The position numbers and the translations under genes are program-made. A DNA stretch of 64,000 nucleotides, from contig NZ_JAKIKW010000001.1 in the NCBI RefSeq assembly GCF_023283945.1, positions 112,807 to 176,806 of the forward strand, read 5' to 3'. The notes beneath the pieces are model-generated. The model was not told the DNA's origin, ran no database searches, and saw only the letters and a program-made list of their open reading frames with translations. This stretch comes from Shewanella gelidimarina (GTDB lineage: Bacteria > Pseudomonadota > Gammaproteobacteria > Enterobacterales > Shewanellaceae). This document shows positions 15,819 through 24,394 of this stretch, piece after piece; within the stretch, counting starts at the first letter, position 1, and each line of letters opens with the position of its first letter.

Positions 15819-17858
15819 TTAAGTGACCTTTAATTCAGCCTCAAAGGGTGTAAATTCCATATCAAAATCGGACATCACGATCTCAGCGGCTCGAATTTGG
15901 GTGATGTAATGGCTTCTATCTGTCACCGAAATATCATCAGCTAACCCCATATATGCAACTAAACTTTTGTGTTTTTTCTGCCACCATCTAGCTTGTTTAT
16001 CATCAATAATGCTGCTACCTGATGAACAATCAACGCAGAATTGTGGAGTGATAATGCCATCCATATCGCAGTCATATCCAGCCTTACAATAACTGTGTGC
16101 AGTACTATGTAAGGTTAATCTTCCACCTTTTATCGCTTGATAGATAACTTCCCAAGAGCTGTAAATGTGTGGGACATTATCACGCATTTTTATAATAGTT
16201 TTGCCGTGAGAACCAGATAAGTGAGCATCTGAGTGCCATTGATTAAAAATCTTATTGGCGGTTGTTTCTGCATTAACAATATCCAAGGCTTTTTGAATTT
16301 TATCATCGACCCTTAAACCTCGAATACTAGCCAATTTACCTCCATTGGTGTACCACTCAGTCATGGCTAAATATAAATGTTTAAATTGTTGCTTTAGGGC
16401 AATGGCTGTGCCGAATCTGTTCTTAATACAATAGAACGCTAGAGATCTCCTAAACTGATGTGTTGCTATGGGCCAAGGCTCTCCTACGTTAACAATCTCT
16501 TTTATCTTGTTGAGTGATGCTGGGTTGGAATCTATGCACTCCTGATAGTCCTCTTGCGTGACGACAAAATCAAACTGCTTGCAGAAAAGTTGAAGGCGTT
16601 TGTTCCAATAGTTGATGAGACGAGGAGCTTTAGATCTGTAAGGTTGATTTACCCAAACTGTATTGTTGTACTTTGTATGAGGGTAACTAACCTCTTTACG
16701 CCAATATTTTGTGAGGGTTGTTACTAACTCGATAGCCTGTTGTGCTGCCGGTGCTACTACCCAGGTTTCTCGCTTTTCACCTAGCTTAAAGGTGTGTGAT
16801 TGCAACATGTGATAGTCTCGACCCTCAAAGGTATCCTTGTAGTAGCTATCCGGTGTTAACTTATCAAGTTCGGAATCTCGCATCCCACTAAACCCACCAC
16901 AAATGATGTAGCATGACGTGATTAGTTGCCCAAGGTAACGATGAAAGTCATTTCCATTATTAAGCTGTGTATTTTCTACTTTCCTTGCCAGTGGCGCAAT
17001 GATATCACTTAGGGTTTGTGGTAGGTTATCTGCAATTGCCATGACATATTTTCGGTGATCGACTATATTTTTACTTTCGCCCAAAAACGTAAATGTGGAG
17101 CCGTTCTTAAGTTTCTCATCAAGGGTTCGTTTACCCTCAAGGTAGTTGTCCTGCAATGCTTTTTCTGTTTCCGCAATTAACTCTTTGTGAGGAAGTGCCT
17201 CATTAACTAATTTAATAGCTTGACCGTAAATTACATCAGAAAGGCGTTCAGGAATAACCAGTGTTTGTTGGAGTATTTTGTCACTTAATTTTGAGGATAA
17301 TGCTTTTTTTATTGGGTTGAACTCTAGTTTTAAATGGTGCCAGCCTGATAGTTTTAGTAAGTTATTTATCGCTACAAACATTGACTCTAAAGTACGTTGA
17401 GCATACGAATTACAGATTAAGTACTCTTCAAATTTCTGCCAAGTCTTAGGATTTGATAGTTGTGATAAAGATGTGTAATGGTTTTCTAGTAAAAAACGAT
17501 AGGCTATTTTATTTTTTGACAATTCACTCTCTATTGCAGAGAAAGAACAGGCTTTGCGCCCTTGTGGGTTTTTATTAAATAACCGCCCGTAGGTGACTAA
17601 TTTTAGTTCATTCATTAATCTAGGAGAATGTTTGAACTCACTAAAGTCAAAACTATTCTTAATTTTTCGTCGAGCAAATGGCATTAATTTCCAAGTCTCT
17701 TCCTCAAATGTTGCGGTTATATCGCCGTTGCTGTCTCTGCAAACGGTAACCGCATCAAGCTCCTCAAATCGGTTTTGATGGTAAAGCGTCACAATATCAA
17801 GGTCTTTTATTTTGAGCTCTTCAGGAAAGTCGACAAGATAAAGTTGTGAAGTATCCAT
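15819..17858 (-). CDS. intB: Large tyrosine recombinase (intB-like) of SE element
   Basis: This 679-residue tyrosine recombinase has recognisable catalytic residues: Arg in CGGFSGMRDSELDKL (about residue 325), HxxR in THQFRRS (about 475) and a candidate nucleophile Tyr in LAMTEWYTNGG (about 510). A Cys cluster (CKAGYDCDMDG, then FCVDCSSG) near 615-640 suggests a metal-binding C-terminus. It overlaps the preceding tfp-like gene by one base. In trio and SE-type modules this long recombinase acts with the shorter IntA at the element ends. Confidence 0.85.
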   Translation of the reverse strand: MDTSQLYLVDFPEELKIKDLDIVTLYHQNRFEELDAVTVCRDSNGDITATFEEETWKLMPFARRKIKNSFDFSEFKHSPRLMNELKLVTYGRLFNKNPQGRKACSFSAIESELSKNKIAYRFLLENHYTSLSQLSNPKTWQKFEEYLICNSYAQRTLESMFVAINNLLKLSGWHHLKLEFNPIKKALSSKLSDKILQQTLVIPERLSDVIYGQAIKLVNEALPHKELIAETEKALQDNYLEGKRTLDEKLKNGSTFTFLGESKNIVDHRKYVMAIADNLPQTLSDIIAPLARKVENTQLNNGNDFHRYLGQLITSCYIICGGFSGMRDSELDKLTPDSYYKDTFEGRDYHMLQSHTFKLGEKRETWVVAPAAQQAIELVTTLTKYWRKEVSYPHTKYNNTVWVNQPYRSKAPRLINYWNKRLQLFCKQFDFVVTQEDYQECIDSNPASLNKIKEIVNVGEPWPIATHQFRRSLAFYCIKNRFGTAIALKQQFKHLYLAMTEWYTNGGKLASIRGLRVDDKIQKALDIVNAETTANKIFNQWHSDAHLSGSHGKTIIKMRDNVPHIYSSWEVIYQAIKGGRLTLHSTAHSYCKAGYDCDMDGIITPQFCVDCSSGSSIIDDKQARWWQKKHKSLVAYMGLADDISVTDRSHYITQIRAAEIVMSDFDMEFTPFEAELKVT

Positions 17859-19612
17859 TATGAATGCCCCTTATTGGATTGTGATGGGAGTAACTCAAGA
17901 ATTGAGTCCGAATCAGACCAAAGAGGATGTTGGCCCTCATTACATATGCGTAATTCAGCTTGTTTAATAAGTTTTTTCTTTAGTTTTGGAAGGATTTTAT
18001 TTTCAATAAAATGAATGACACTCTCAAAATTTTTACGATAGTGGTGAGCATCTAGGTGTAGATACATAGCCTCTTCAATACAAAGCTTAAATGAGAGCAA
18101 ACACCAAATATTGTGAACAGATTGAACAATTACTTGTTCTGGGCAGCCAAAACAAGCTAGTAAATCCGCACAAGCAAGCCTCTCACCTTTTTTAGCTAGT
18201 CCGTGACGTAAAGCCTTTCTTGTATACTTTTCGGCTTTTTTATTAAAGGGGTTGGCGCAACTTCCGCCATTTGGAGTATTACTGAGATTAGGTATATGGG
18301 CTTTGTACTCTTGCTCGATGACTAATACTTTAATAGCTATGTTTTGTTGTGCTTCTTTTGTACTGACCTTTGCTTGTGCTTGTTCTTGCCTTATTGAAAG
18401 CGTATCTTGCATCATGCCAATATTGGTGTATTTATTGCCCGTTGAGTAGCTTTTTTTGCGGGTATTAGGCGTATTATTCAGCATAATATCATTAGCCAAC
18501 TTTCCCTGCCGATAAGCTGTAAGTTGAGAACCGGTTTCACGAAAGCGACTTATTACGGGCCTAAGTCGTCTTCCTGTTTGGTCAGTAAAGGTAAAATGTT
18601 TTTCTATCCATAGTCTTATAAAGTCCTGGAGTGTCGTTGCCTTCATAGGCCTTAGTTGTTTATCGGCGATAGTTTTAAGCAGCAATGCGTCATCACCTTT
18701 ATTTAAAATTCTTGAAGCTTTTAGTAACCTGTCAAAAAAGGTTGTTGAATGCTTAGGTATTTCTAAGACACCATGCTCACCCATTTCAACCTGAATCATT
18801 TTAAATGCTCTACGCTTATAAACTGGCATGGTGTACCAGGTTTCGCCTACAGAGAATGAGGTGTTTTTAGGTTGTTTTAATTTGAACAAATCACTTGTAT
18901 TAGTGTATGTGTAATAAGCCAGTAAAAAGGTTGCCGAGGACATCATTTTCGATATGCCACTACGCAGCTTGAATGTATCTCCTTTCCACCGAAACACCAT
19001 TGTTTGAGTGAACTTGTGTGCTTCAATGTGTTTGCTGGGGTTTTCTATAAATTGTTCATAAGTTTGATTAAAAAGCTTTATTAAAAAAGGAAGTAATTGA
19101 TTTAAATCGCTTCGTGAGTATGCTTCAAAGGATTCTGTATCACTTGAATCCAGGACTGTAATGTTCACGAACCAATTTGCAGGTAAATCAAGGTTTTGTG
19201 TAAAGGTGGTAAATAATCGTGAGCGATTCTTTTTATAAGTACTTTTCTTTAGTGAACCTAAAAGAACTTTTTGATACAACGCACCCATGTACTCTTCAAT
19301 GGATAATTTTGTAAATGCTCTAATGTTTTCTTTGTCGCACCATTTAAGGTATTGATAGGTCGTATTAAAGGTAAAATACAGTGAATAATGGCTACCCCCT
19401 TCATCAATGGATTCTTGAAACCGGTCTCTCATGTTAAGAACAATTTCTTTTCGATTAGCATCGATAAAATAATTTTCTTGTTGTAACTCCTTAGTGCTTG
19501 GTAGGTTCTTCACTAAGAAGCGGTTAAAATCGGCTCTGCGATTATGATCGTCATGCAGCTGAATACACAACTCTGGTTTCCATCCAGTCAAGTAGGTTAT
19601 CTCAGTCATCAC
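17858..19612 (-). CDS. tfp: Tyrosine-recombinase-fold protein without clear catalytic residues (tfp-like)
   Basis: This 584-residue protein sits between the two active recombinases and overlaps intA by 11 bp. I cannot find a full Arg...HxxR...Tyr catalytic set. The nearest elements are a basic RRLRPVISRFRETGSQL region near 345 and a Cys pair (ADLLACFGCPEQ) near 490. This fits the middle gene of SE modules, a recombinase-fold protein lacking catalysis, presumably a structural partner at synapsis. Identification depends on gene order as well as size. Confidence 0.75.
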   Translation of the reverse strand: MMTEITYLTGWKPELCIQLHDDHNRRADFNRFLVKNLPSTKELQQENYFIDANRKEIVLNMRDRFQESIDEGGSHYSLYFTFNTTYQYLKWCDKENIRAFTKLSIEEYMGALYQKVLLGSLKKSTYKKNRSRLFTTFTQNLDLPANWFVNITVLDSSDTESFEAYSRSDLNQLLPFLIKLFNQTYEQFIENPSKHIEAHKFTQTMVFRWKGDTFKLRSGISKMMSSATFLLAYYTYTNTSDLFKLKQPKNTSFSVGETWYTMPVYKRRAFKMIQVEMGEHGVLEIPKHSTTFFDRLLKASRILNKGDDALLLKTIADKQLRPMKATTLQDFIRLWIEKHFTFTDQTGRRLRPVISRFRETGSQLTAYRQGKLANDIMLNNTPNTRKKSYSTGNKYTNIGMMQDTLSIRQEQAQAKVSTKEAQQNIAIKVLVIEQEYKAHIPNLSNTPNGGSCANPFNKKAEKYTRKALRHGLAKKGERLACADLLACFGCPEQVIVQSVHNIWCLLSFKLCIEEAMYLHLDAHHYRKNFESVIHFIENKILPKLKKKLIKQAELRICNEGQHPLWSDSDSILELLPSQSNKGHS

Positions 19613-20924
19613 AACTTCCTAGTGCTTCGTGCATGATGCTATCTAAGAGGCCAAACTTAACTTTGAAGGCTTCTTTGCGCTTTAAAAACTTTAGATATTT
19701 CCAGGTTGTACTCTCATTATTATGTCCCATCCACCCCATTAAGAGTTCCATGCAATCGGCTACAGGTAGTTTCGCCTCTAGCAAACCACTCATACGATAT
19801 GTTCCGTAAGTAGAACGCAAGTCATGAAACCGATGTGTAAATATGGACCCAGCACTTACTAAGTTAGCTCTGAATTCGCCCCATCTAGCTCCTAAGGACA
19901 TGGAGGAGACAGGGTTGCCTTGCTGGCTAACAAAGAGTGGTTCGTGACGTTTACTTTGCTCTAATAATTCAACTAGAGCTTGCTTAAATTGGTGGTTTTC
20001 AGTGTTAAGCTTTCTAATTTTTTCATTTAACTTACTCACACGATTGAGCCTACGTTCTGAAATTTTGTAATCTTTTAATGAGTGCAATAATTGAGCTGAG
20101 ATTTCAACATGTCTAGTTTTACCGTATTTTGTTTGAACCCCTGTCATTTGTGGGCACAACAATATTTCAAAGCGGTGCTCGCTTTCTGCAATGGCTGTAG
20201 CGGTCTCCAAAGCATCAAGTGTTAATGTTGCTATTTCTTCAATTCGCATGCCTGAATCAATTGAAATCAATACCTGTAGGCGTAATTCTTCTGAGACTTC
20301 TGGGAGGAATTGAGTCAGAAGTGATAAAGAATCGCGGCTAAGAGGGGATAACGGACGTATATTCTGACAATTGGCATTTCTTGGTGCTTTTATGCGCAAG
20401 TCGCTGGTTTGTATAGCAAAGGTTGGGTGGATATGTGCTAATAGTCCTTGGTTTTTTACTTGTACGAACTCTATTTTAAAGGGGGCTTCTTGCTCTCGAT
20501 GAATAGTTAGATATCTTTCGTGCATCGTCCACAAGTAAAAATTTTTAACGTGATTCATGTATGCGTTAGCAGTGCTATGTGCCAGATCACCTTGTTTGAC
20601 TAATTTAAGTAAGTGCGATCGGAACAGATAGGTGGGTTTTAGTCTTTTTATAGGAGGGGTATGATCCCATGCTAGTAGTTCATCTTCTAGGAACTGATAG
20701 TATTTGAGGAGAGCACGACTGGATGGGCTGAGGTCTTTAGCTCGTTTTATGGCTTTTAGATAAAAAAAGTAGCTGTTTGGTTCACAAAGGAATAGGCCAT
20801 CCTGACTAAATAAAGTTGGAAGGGAACCAATGTTATGTTCAGATGGAAGGCAATGATATGAACCATTATTATGGATTTGTAAATTTGTTTCTTTAAAAAC
20901 AGAACTGGAATGGATTAATTTCAC
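19602..20924 (-). CDS. intA: Tyrosine recombinase IntA of SE element
   Basis: This 440-residue tyrosine recombinase is the first gene of the module. Catalytic residues are visible: Arg in DSGMRIEEIATL (about 230), HxxR in HRFHDLRSTYG (about 368), second His in MGWMGHNNES (about 412) and nucleophile Tyr in TTWKYLKF (about 420). It should make the DNA exchange at the island ends. Its start lies only about 70 bp from the island boundary next to the gor terminator. Palindromes in that short leader may be both att site and promoter control. Confidence 0.88.
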   Translation of the reverse strand: MKLIHSSSVFKETNLQIHNNGSYHCLPSEHNIGSLPTLFSQDGLFLCEPNSYFFYLKAIKRAKDLSPSSRALLKYYQFLEDELLAWDHTPPIKRLKPTYLFRSHLLKLVKQGDLAHSTANAYMNHVKNFYLWTMHERYLTIHREQEAPFKIEFVQVKNQGLLAHIHPTFAIQTSDLRIKAPRNANCQNIRPLSPLSRDSLSLLTQFLPEVSEELRLQVLISIDSGMRIEEIATLTLDALETATAIAESEHRFEILLCPQMTGVQTKYGKTRHVEISAQLLHSLKDYKISERRLNRVSKLNEKIRKLNTENHQFKQALVELLEQSKRHEPLFVSQQGNPVSSMSLGARWGEFRANLVSAGSIFTHRFHDLRSTYGTYRMSGLLEAKLPVADCMELLMGWMGHNNESTTWKYLKFLKRKEAFKVKFGLLDSIMHEALGSCDD

Positions 20925-20940
20925 TATAAAACCTCTTTAT

Positions 20941-20994
20941 TAAAACGAAGAAGACCCCTGTTCTTTAAAAAGAACACGAAAACACCTCGTTTTA
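20941..20994. other. Putative island right end / attachment region
   Basis: This 54-bp stretch lies between the intA start and the gor terminator. It is bounded by an 8-bp inverted repeat (TAAAACGA at 20941, TCGTTTTA at 20987). It has a central palindrome TGTTCTT-TAAA-AAGAACA (20959-20976). Paired short inverted sites of this kind suit tyrosine recombinase cores. The exact crossover cannot be placed because the other end is outside the window. Confidence 0.5.
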
Positions 20995-21030
20995 AAAAAG
21001 CTGTCGCATAGCTTTAATATGCGATAGCTT
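20994..21030 (-). terminator. Intrinsic terminator of gor
   Basis: Read on the minus strand: a 13-bp stem (AAGCTATCGCATA with TATGCGACAGCTT, one G-U-type mismatch), a 7-base loop and a T6 tract running into 20994. It starts 47 bp after the gor stop. The island boundary lies immediately beyond the T tract. Confidence 0.85.
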
Positions 21031-21076
21031 ATAAGATTTTCCTGAAAAGTGAAAGTAGTTGGGTAGCTTTTCTACA

Positions 21077-22435
21077 CTAACGTGTCATAGTAACGAATTC
21101 TTCAGACCCTGTTGGATGAATTGCAACAACAGAATCAAAGTCTGCTTTGGTCGCGCCCATCTTCATCGCGACGCCGAATCCTTGAAGGATTTCATCCATA
21201 CCAAAACCAATGCCATGAATACCCACAACCACTTCATCTTCGCCGGCACAAATAAGCTTCATCTTACATGCTTCACGGTGAGCGGTAATGGCAGTGTACA
21301 TTGAGGTAAAGCCAGAGGTATAAACGGTGATGTTATCTTTACCAAATTGCGCTTCAGCTTCAGGTTCTGTTAATCCCATGGTACCAATTGGCGGATGACT
21401 GAATACTACCGTTGGAATAACGCTGTAATCCATTTTGGCATTCGGCATATTGCCAAATAGACGCTCTGATAATAGGCGGCCAGCTTTTACTGCCACTGGA
21501 GTCAGCTCTACGCCGCCTTCCATAATGTCGCCAACACAATAAATACCTTTAGCGGTGGTATTTTGCTGATCGTCAGTGACGACATAACCTTTCGGGTTTA
21601 GCTTTACGTCAGTGTTTTCTAGGCCGATATTTCCAGTAGAAGGTGAGCGTCCAATCGCCCAAATTAGACTATCAACGGTAATACTCTCACCATTTTCAAG
21701 CTCTAGTGTTAGGCTGCCATCTTCATTTTTAAGCACTGCTTTTGGCGTGCTGTGGGTATGTAATGTTGGCCCGTTGATATCCATTGCTTCAACAAGGGTA
21801 TCAATTAAAATGGGATCAAAACTACGTAGCGGCGCATGTTTACGCACTAATAAATGGGTTTCGCTGCCTAATGCGTGTAATACGCCTGCGAGCTCAACGG
21901 CAATATAACCAGCGCCAACAACAGCAACACGTTTAGGTTGTTCGCGCAGTGCAAAGAACCCGTCTGAATCAATACCGTGCTCGGCACCAGGAATATTCGG
22001 AATGGTTGGTGCGCCACCAGTGGCAATAAGGATATGGTCAGCGGTGTAATGCTCGCCATCCACTTCAATAGTGTTCGCATTAACGAACTTACCGTAACCA
22101 TTTAGCAGTGTGACGTTATTACTGGCAAAACCGCGTCCGTAGGCATCATGTATGCGGCTAATATAAGCTTCGCGGTTATCAACTAATGTGTTCCAGTTAA
22201 AGCTATTGACGGTAACGTCAAAACCATAATCTTTAGCAAATAAATGCATAGATTCAGCGATATGAGCGCCATACCACATCACTTTTTTAGGTACACAGCC
22301 TACATTTACGCAGGTGCCGCCAACGTGCTTTGCTTCAATAACCAATACTTTTGCGCCACGCATAGCAGCACGATTACCAGAAGCGATACCACCACTACCA
22401 GCGCCGAGGCAGATATAGTCAAAATGTTGAGCCAT
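21077..22435 (-). CDS. gor: Glutathione-disulfide reductase
   Basis: This is an FAD- and NADPH-dependent cytosolic reductase that regenerates glutathione. FAD site GAGSGG is near the N-terminus, the redox disulfide motif is [13 protein letters not shown] (about residues 38-50), NADPH site [13 protein letters not shown] is near 170, and the C-terminal HPTGSEEF motif carries the active-site His. I start at MAQHF (22435) because GGAG precedes it at normal spacing; an upstream in-frame ATG at 22447 would overlap that site. Length (452) is normal. It is followed by its own terminator and then the island. Confidence 0.95.
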   Translation of the reverse strand: MAQHFDYICLGAGSGGIASGNRAAMRGAKVLVIEAKHVGGTCVNVGCVPKKVMWYGAHIAESMHLFAKDYGFDVTVNSFNWNTLVDNREAYISRIHDAYGRGFASNNVTLLNGYGKFVNANTIEVDGEHYTADHILIATGGAPTIPNIPGAEHGIDSDGFFALREQPKRVAVVGAGYIAVELAGVLHALGSETHLLVRKHAPLRSFDPILIDTLVEAMDINGPTLHTHSTPKAVLKNEDGSLTLELENGESITVDSLIWAIGRSPSTGNIGLENTDVKLNPKGYVVTDDQQNTTAKGIYCVGDIMEGGVELTPVAVKAGRLLSERLFGNMPNAKMDYSVIPTVVFSHPPIGTMGLTEPEAEAQFGKDNITVYTSGFTSMYTAITAHREACKMKLICAGEDEVVVGIHGIGFGMDEILQGFGVAMKMGATKADFDSVVAIHPTGSEEFVTMTR

Positions 22436-22755
22436 GTGTATCTCCAAAAAAGTTACTTACTGACAAAAGCAAAATAGGGTAGAGGCTTTTGTTCTTGTGT
22501 ATACGACTAGGACTAACGTCGAGTGAAAAGACCCTCGTTTATCTAAGGTTTATAGGCTGTCGTATTGATATGGAAGCTATTGTAGATTGAAATATTTATT
22601 TGAACCAGATCAAATATTTCAACTTTTTAGCTTATCAATTGATATGGGGGCTGATAAGTCATATTTCAATCTATTGTCGCCAGCTCAAATTTAACTGATG
22701 AAGTGTCGCGAGTCGCTGACATCGAACAACAAGGCCTGCATGATTACCGCGACTC
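22436..22755. other. Intergenic region upstream of gor
   Basis: This 320-bp spacer should include the gor promoter. It contains AT-rich partially repeated words such as GAAATATTT and AAATATTTC but no gene or clear operator. Confidence 0.35.
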
Positions 22756-23223
22756 CTAACGCCGATATTGGCAGCTATGATGATCACTTTGATTTGGCCC
22801 TTCGATGCCACACTTCAGGCATTCCCATTCATCTTGCCTAGCATTCAGTTCTTGCTGGAGGTGCATATTACGGTGATTGATACCAAGGCTTACGTTTTTC
22901 TCTAGTAAAGTCATGCGGCTATGCAGCCAGCGACAACCGGCGTCATTAGCCACCTTTTTACGGCTCGCCAATTGTTGCTTGCGGCTAACCTTCTTGGTTT
23001 TAGCTTTCGATTTTGGTTTTGATGGTTGACTCACGCGAGTTGTTTTTGTTTGCTTAACCGGCGTATAGCTCAGTGCTGTTTTAGGCTGTGTGGGGATTAA
23101 TAATGGCTGACCTTTATCGTCCAGCACTGCGCCTAAAGGCAGTGGTGGTGAGTCATTAGCAAAACAATAAGGGCTGAAAAGGATGAGTGCACAGGCGATG
23201 TGTCGATAGGGGCTGAGTAACAT
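22756..23223 (-). CDS. Secreted basic protein of unknown function (155 aa)
   Basis: The first 22 residues form a signal peptide (hydrophobic HIACALILFSPYCFA, cleavage near AND). The mature part begins with LPLGAVLDDKGQPLLIP, which resembles the start of DUF4124-like periplasmic proteins. A Lys/Arg-rich linker and a helical C-terminus with a CxxC (WECLKCG) follow. I do not recognise a family. It is a monocistronic gene between gor and a porin-like gene. Confidence 0.65.
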   Translation of the reverse strand: MLLSPYRHIACALILFSPYCFANDSPPLPLGAVLDDKGQPLLIPTQPKTALSYTPVKQTKTTRVSQPSKPKSKAKTKKVSRKQQLASRKKVANDAGCRWLHSRMTLLEKNVSLGINHRNMHLQQELNARQDEWECLKCGIEGPNQSDHHSCQYRR

Positions 23224-23335
23224 TCCTTGTCCTCTGAGTTAGACACCATTTTCAATCCTTTGAAGATGGTCATTTAGGTTGGTTTTTATCGGGTCATTAG
23301 CAACAAACTATAGTTCAACTTTACGCTTTCAGGCG

Positions 23336-24121
23336 TTAGAAGCTCCAGCTTAAATGAATACCTGCATAGGTTTCGTCTAAGCTAGCAGTTGTATTGTTAT
23401 TTCGTGCTTCGAGTTTTATGTCTTCTTGAGCAATACTGTGGCTGACATGGCCTGATAGCACCCACTGATTAGGCAGCTGATACTCAGCTTCAATACCCAA
23501 TTGGAAGTGATTAGCACCGTCATGTTCTTCGCTGACATATTGAAAATCAAATCCTTGGCTGATGTATGGAGACACGCTGAAGTTTGGTGTCAGCTCCCAA
23601 TTACTGTGTATGCTGACTTCGACAAAATAGCCCGCAGCTTCTGTAGAATATGTATAGCTCACCGAAGGCACTAACCAATCAACGGCGGCGTACTCCAATA
23701 TGCCAAAGAGTTCGTTATCATGGGCGCGTTCGTCACCGTAAAACTCTAAACGTTGGTAACCGACACTGCCGCCTAGGTTATCGGTTAAGTTGAAAGCATA
23801 CTCTACACCCACGTTCCACTCGGTATAGTGCTGGCTATCACCACGCCCGACGGTTGCGTATAGGTTAAAATTGTTTCTTTGTACTGCAGCGGTTGCCCAG
23901 TAGATACCGCCTTGGTCGAGATTATTTCGACCTTCTGAAATGTAGCTAGAATCCCAACCAAGATCAAAAAGCGCATGCACTTGTCCACTATCATCTAACG
24001 GCAGTTTTTCAATAATCTTAGTATTGTGTGAGTCATCGATATTAGACGCAGCATCGGCTAATACAACAGATGATCCGATTAATAATGGGATCATGGTGAT
24101 AAGTTGCAGTGCTTTTCTCAT
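23336..24121 (-). CDS. TorF-family putative outer-membrane porin
   Basis: This 261-residue protein has an N-terminal signal peptide (about 22 residues, IPLLIGSSVVLADA). The mature part alternates aromatic and polar residues as an outer-membrane beta-barrel does and ends in a terminal Phe (IHLSWSF). The segment ALFDLGWDSSYISEGRNN and the later NVGVEYAFN match the TorF-type putative porin family (TIGR02001). The solute is unknown. It is divergent from prlC. Confidence 0.75.
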   Translation of the reverse strand: MRKALQLITMIPLLIGSSVVLADAASNIDDSHNTKIIEKLPLDDSGQVHALFDLGWDSSYISEGRNNLDQGGIYWATAAVQRNNFNLYATVGRGDSQHYTEWNVGVEYAFNLTDNLGGSVGYQRLEFYGDERAHDNELFGILEYAAVDWLVPSVSYTYSTEAAGYFVEVSIHSNWELTPNFSVSPYISQGFDFQYVSEEHDGANHFQLGIEAEYQLPNQWVLSGHVSHSIAQEDIKLEARNNNTTASLDETYAGIHLSWSF

Positions 24122-24394
24122 TACAAGACTCAGTATTTAGCAGGAAGTGGAAATCCCGTACATCATAATTTTTACGCTGTAAATGTAAATGATAACAAGT
24201 TGTATTTGCGAAGTGGTTTGCAATACCAATACAGAGCGGTGTTTATACGGTTGGAATATGACCTTCATCAAGGAAATGAGTGTTTTTTACTGCTAGAAAA
24301 CCCTCGAAGCATAAGTTTTATTGCCAATTCATTGAATATTGCCTTCTTAACCCCTATCTCTTAACTATCAACATAGAATGTTAAGGACTCAACC

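Noticed and set aside
20925..21076. tRNA gene as the island attachment site
   Set aside because: The flank is the gor terminator; no cloverleaf or tRNA-like sequence is visible.
24104..24364. 86-codon ORF between the porin and prlC
   Set aside because: It lies in the divergent promoter region, overlaps the porin start and has no recognisable features.
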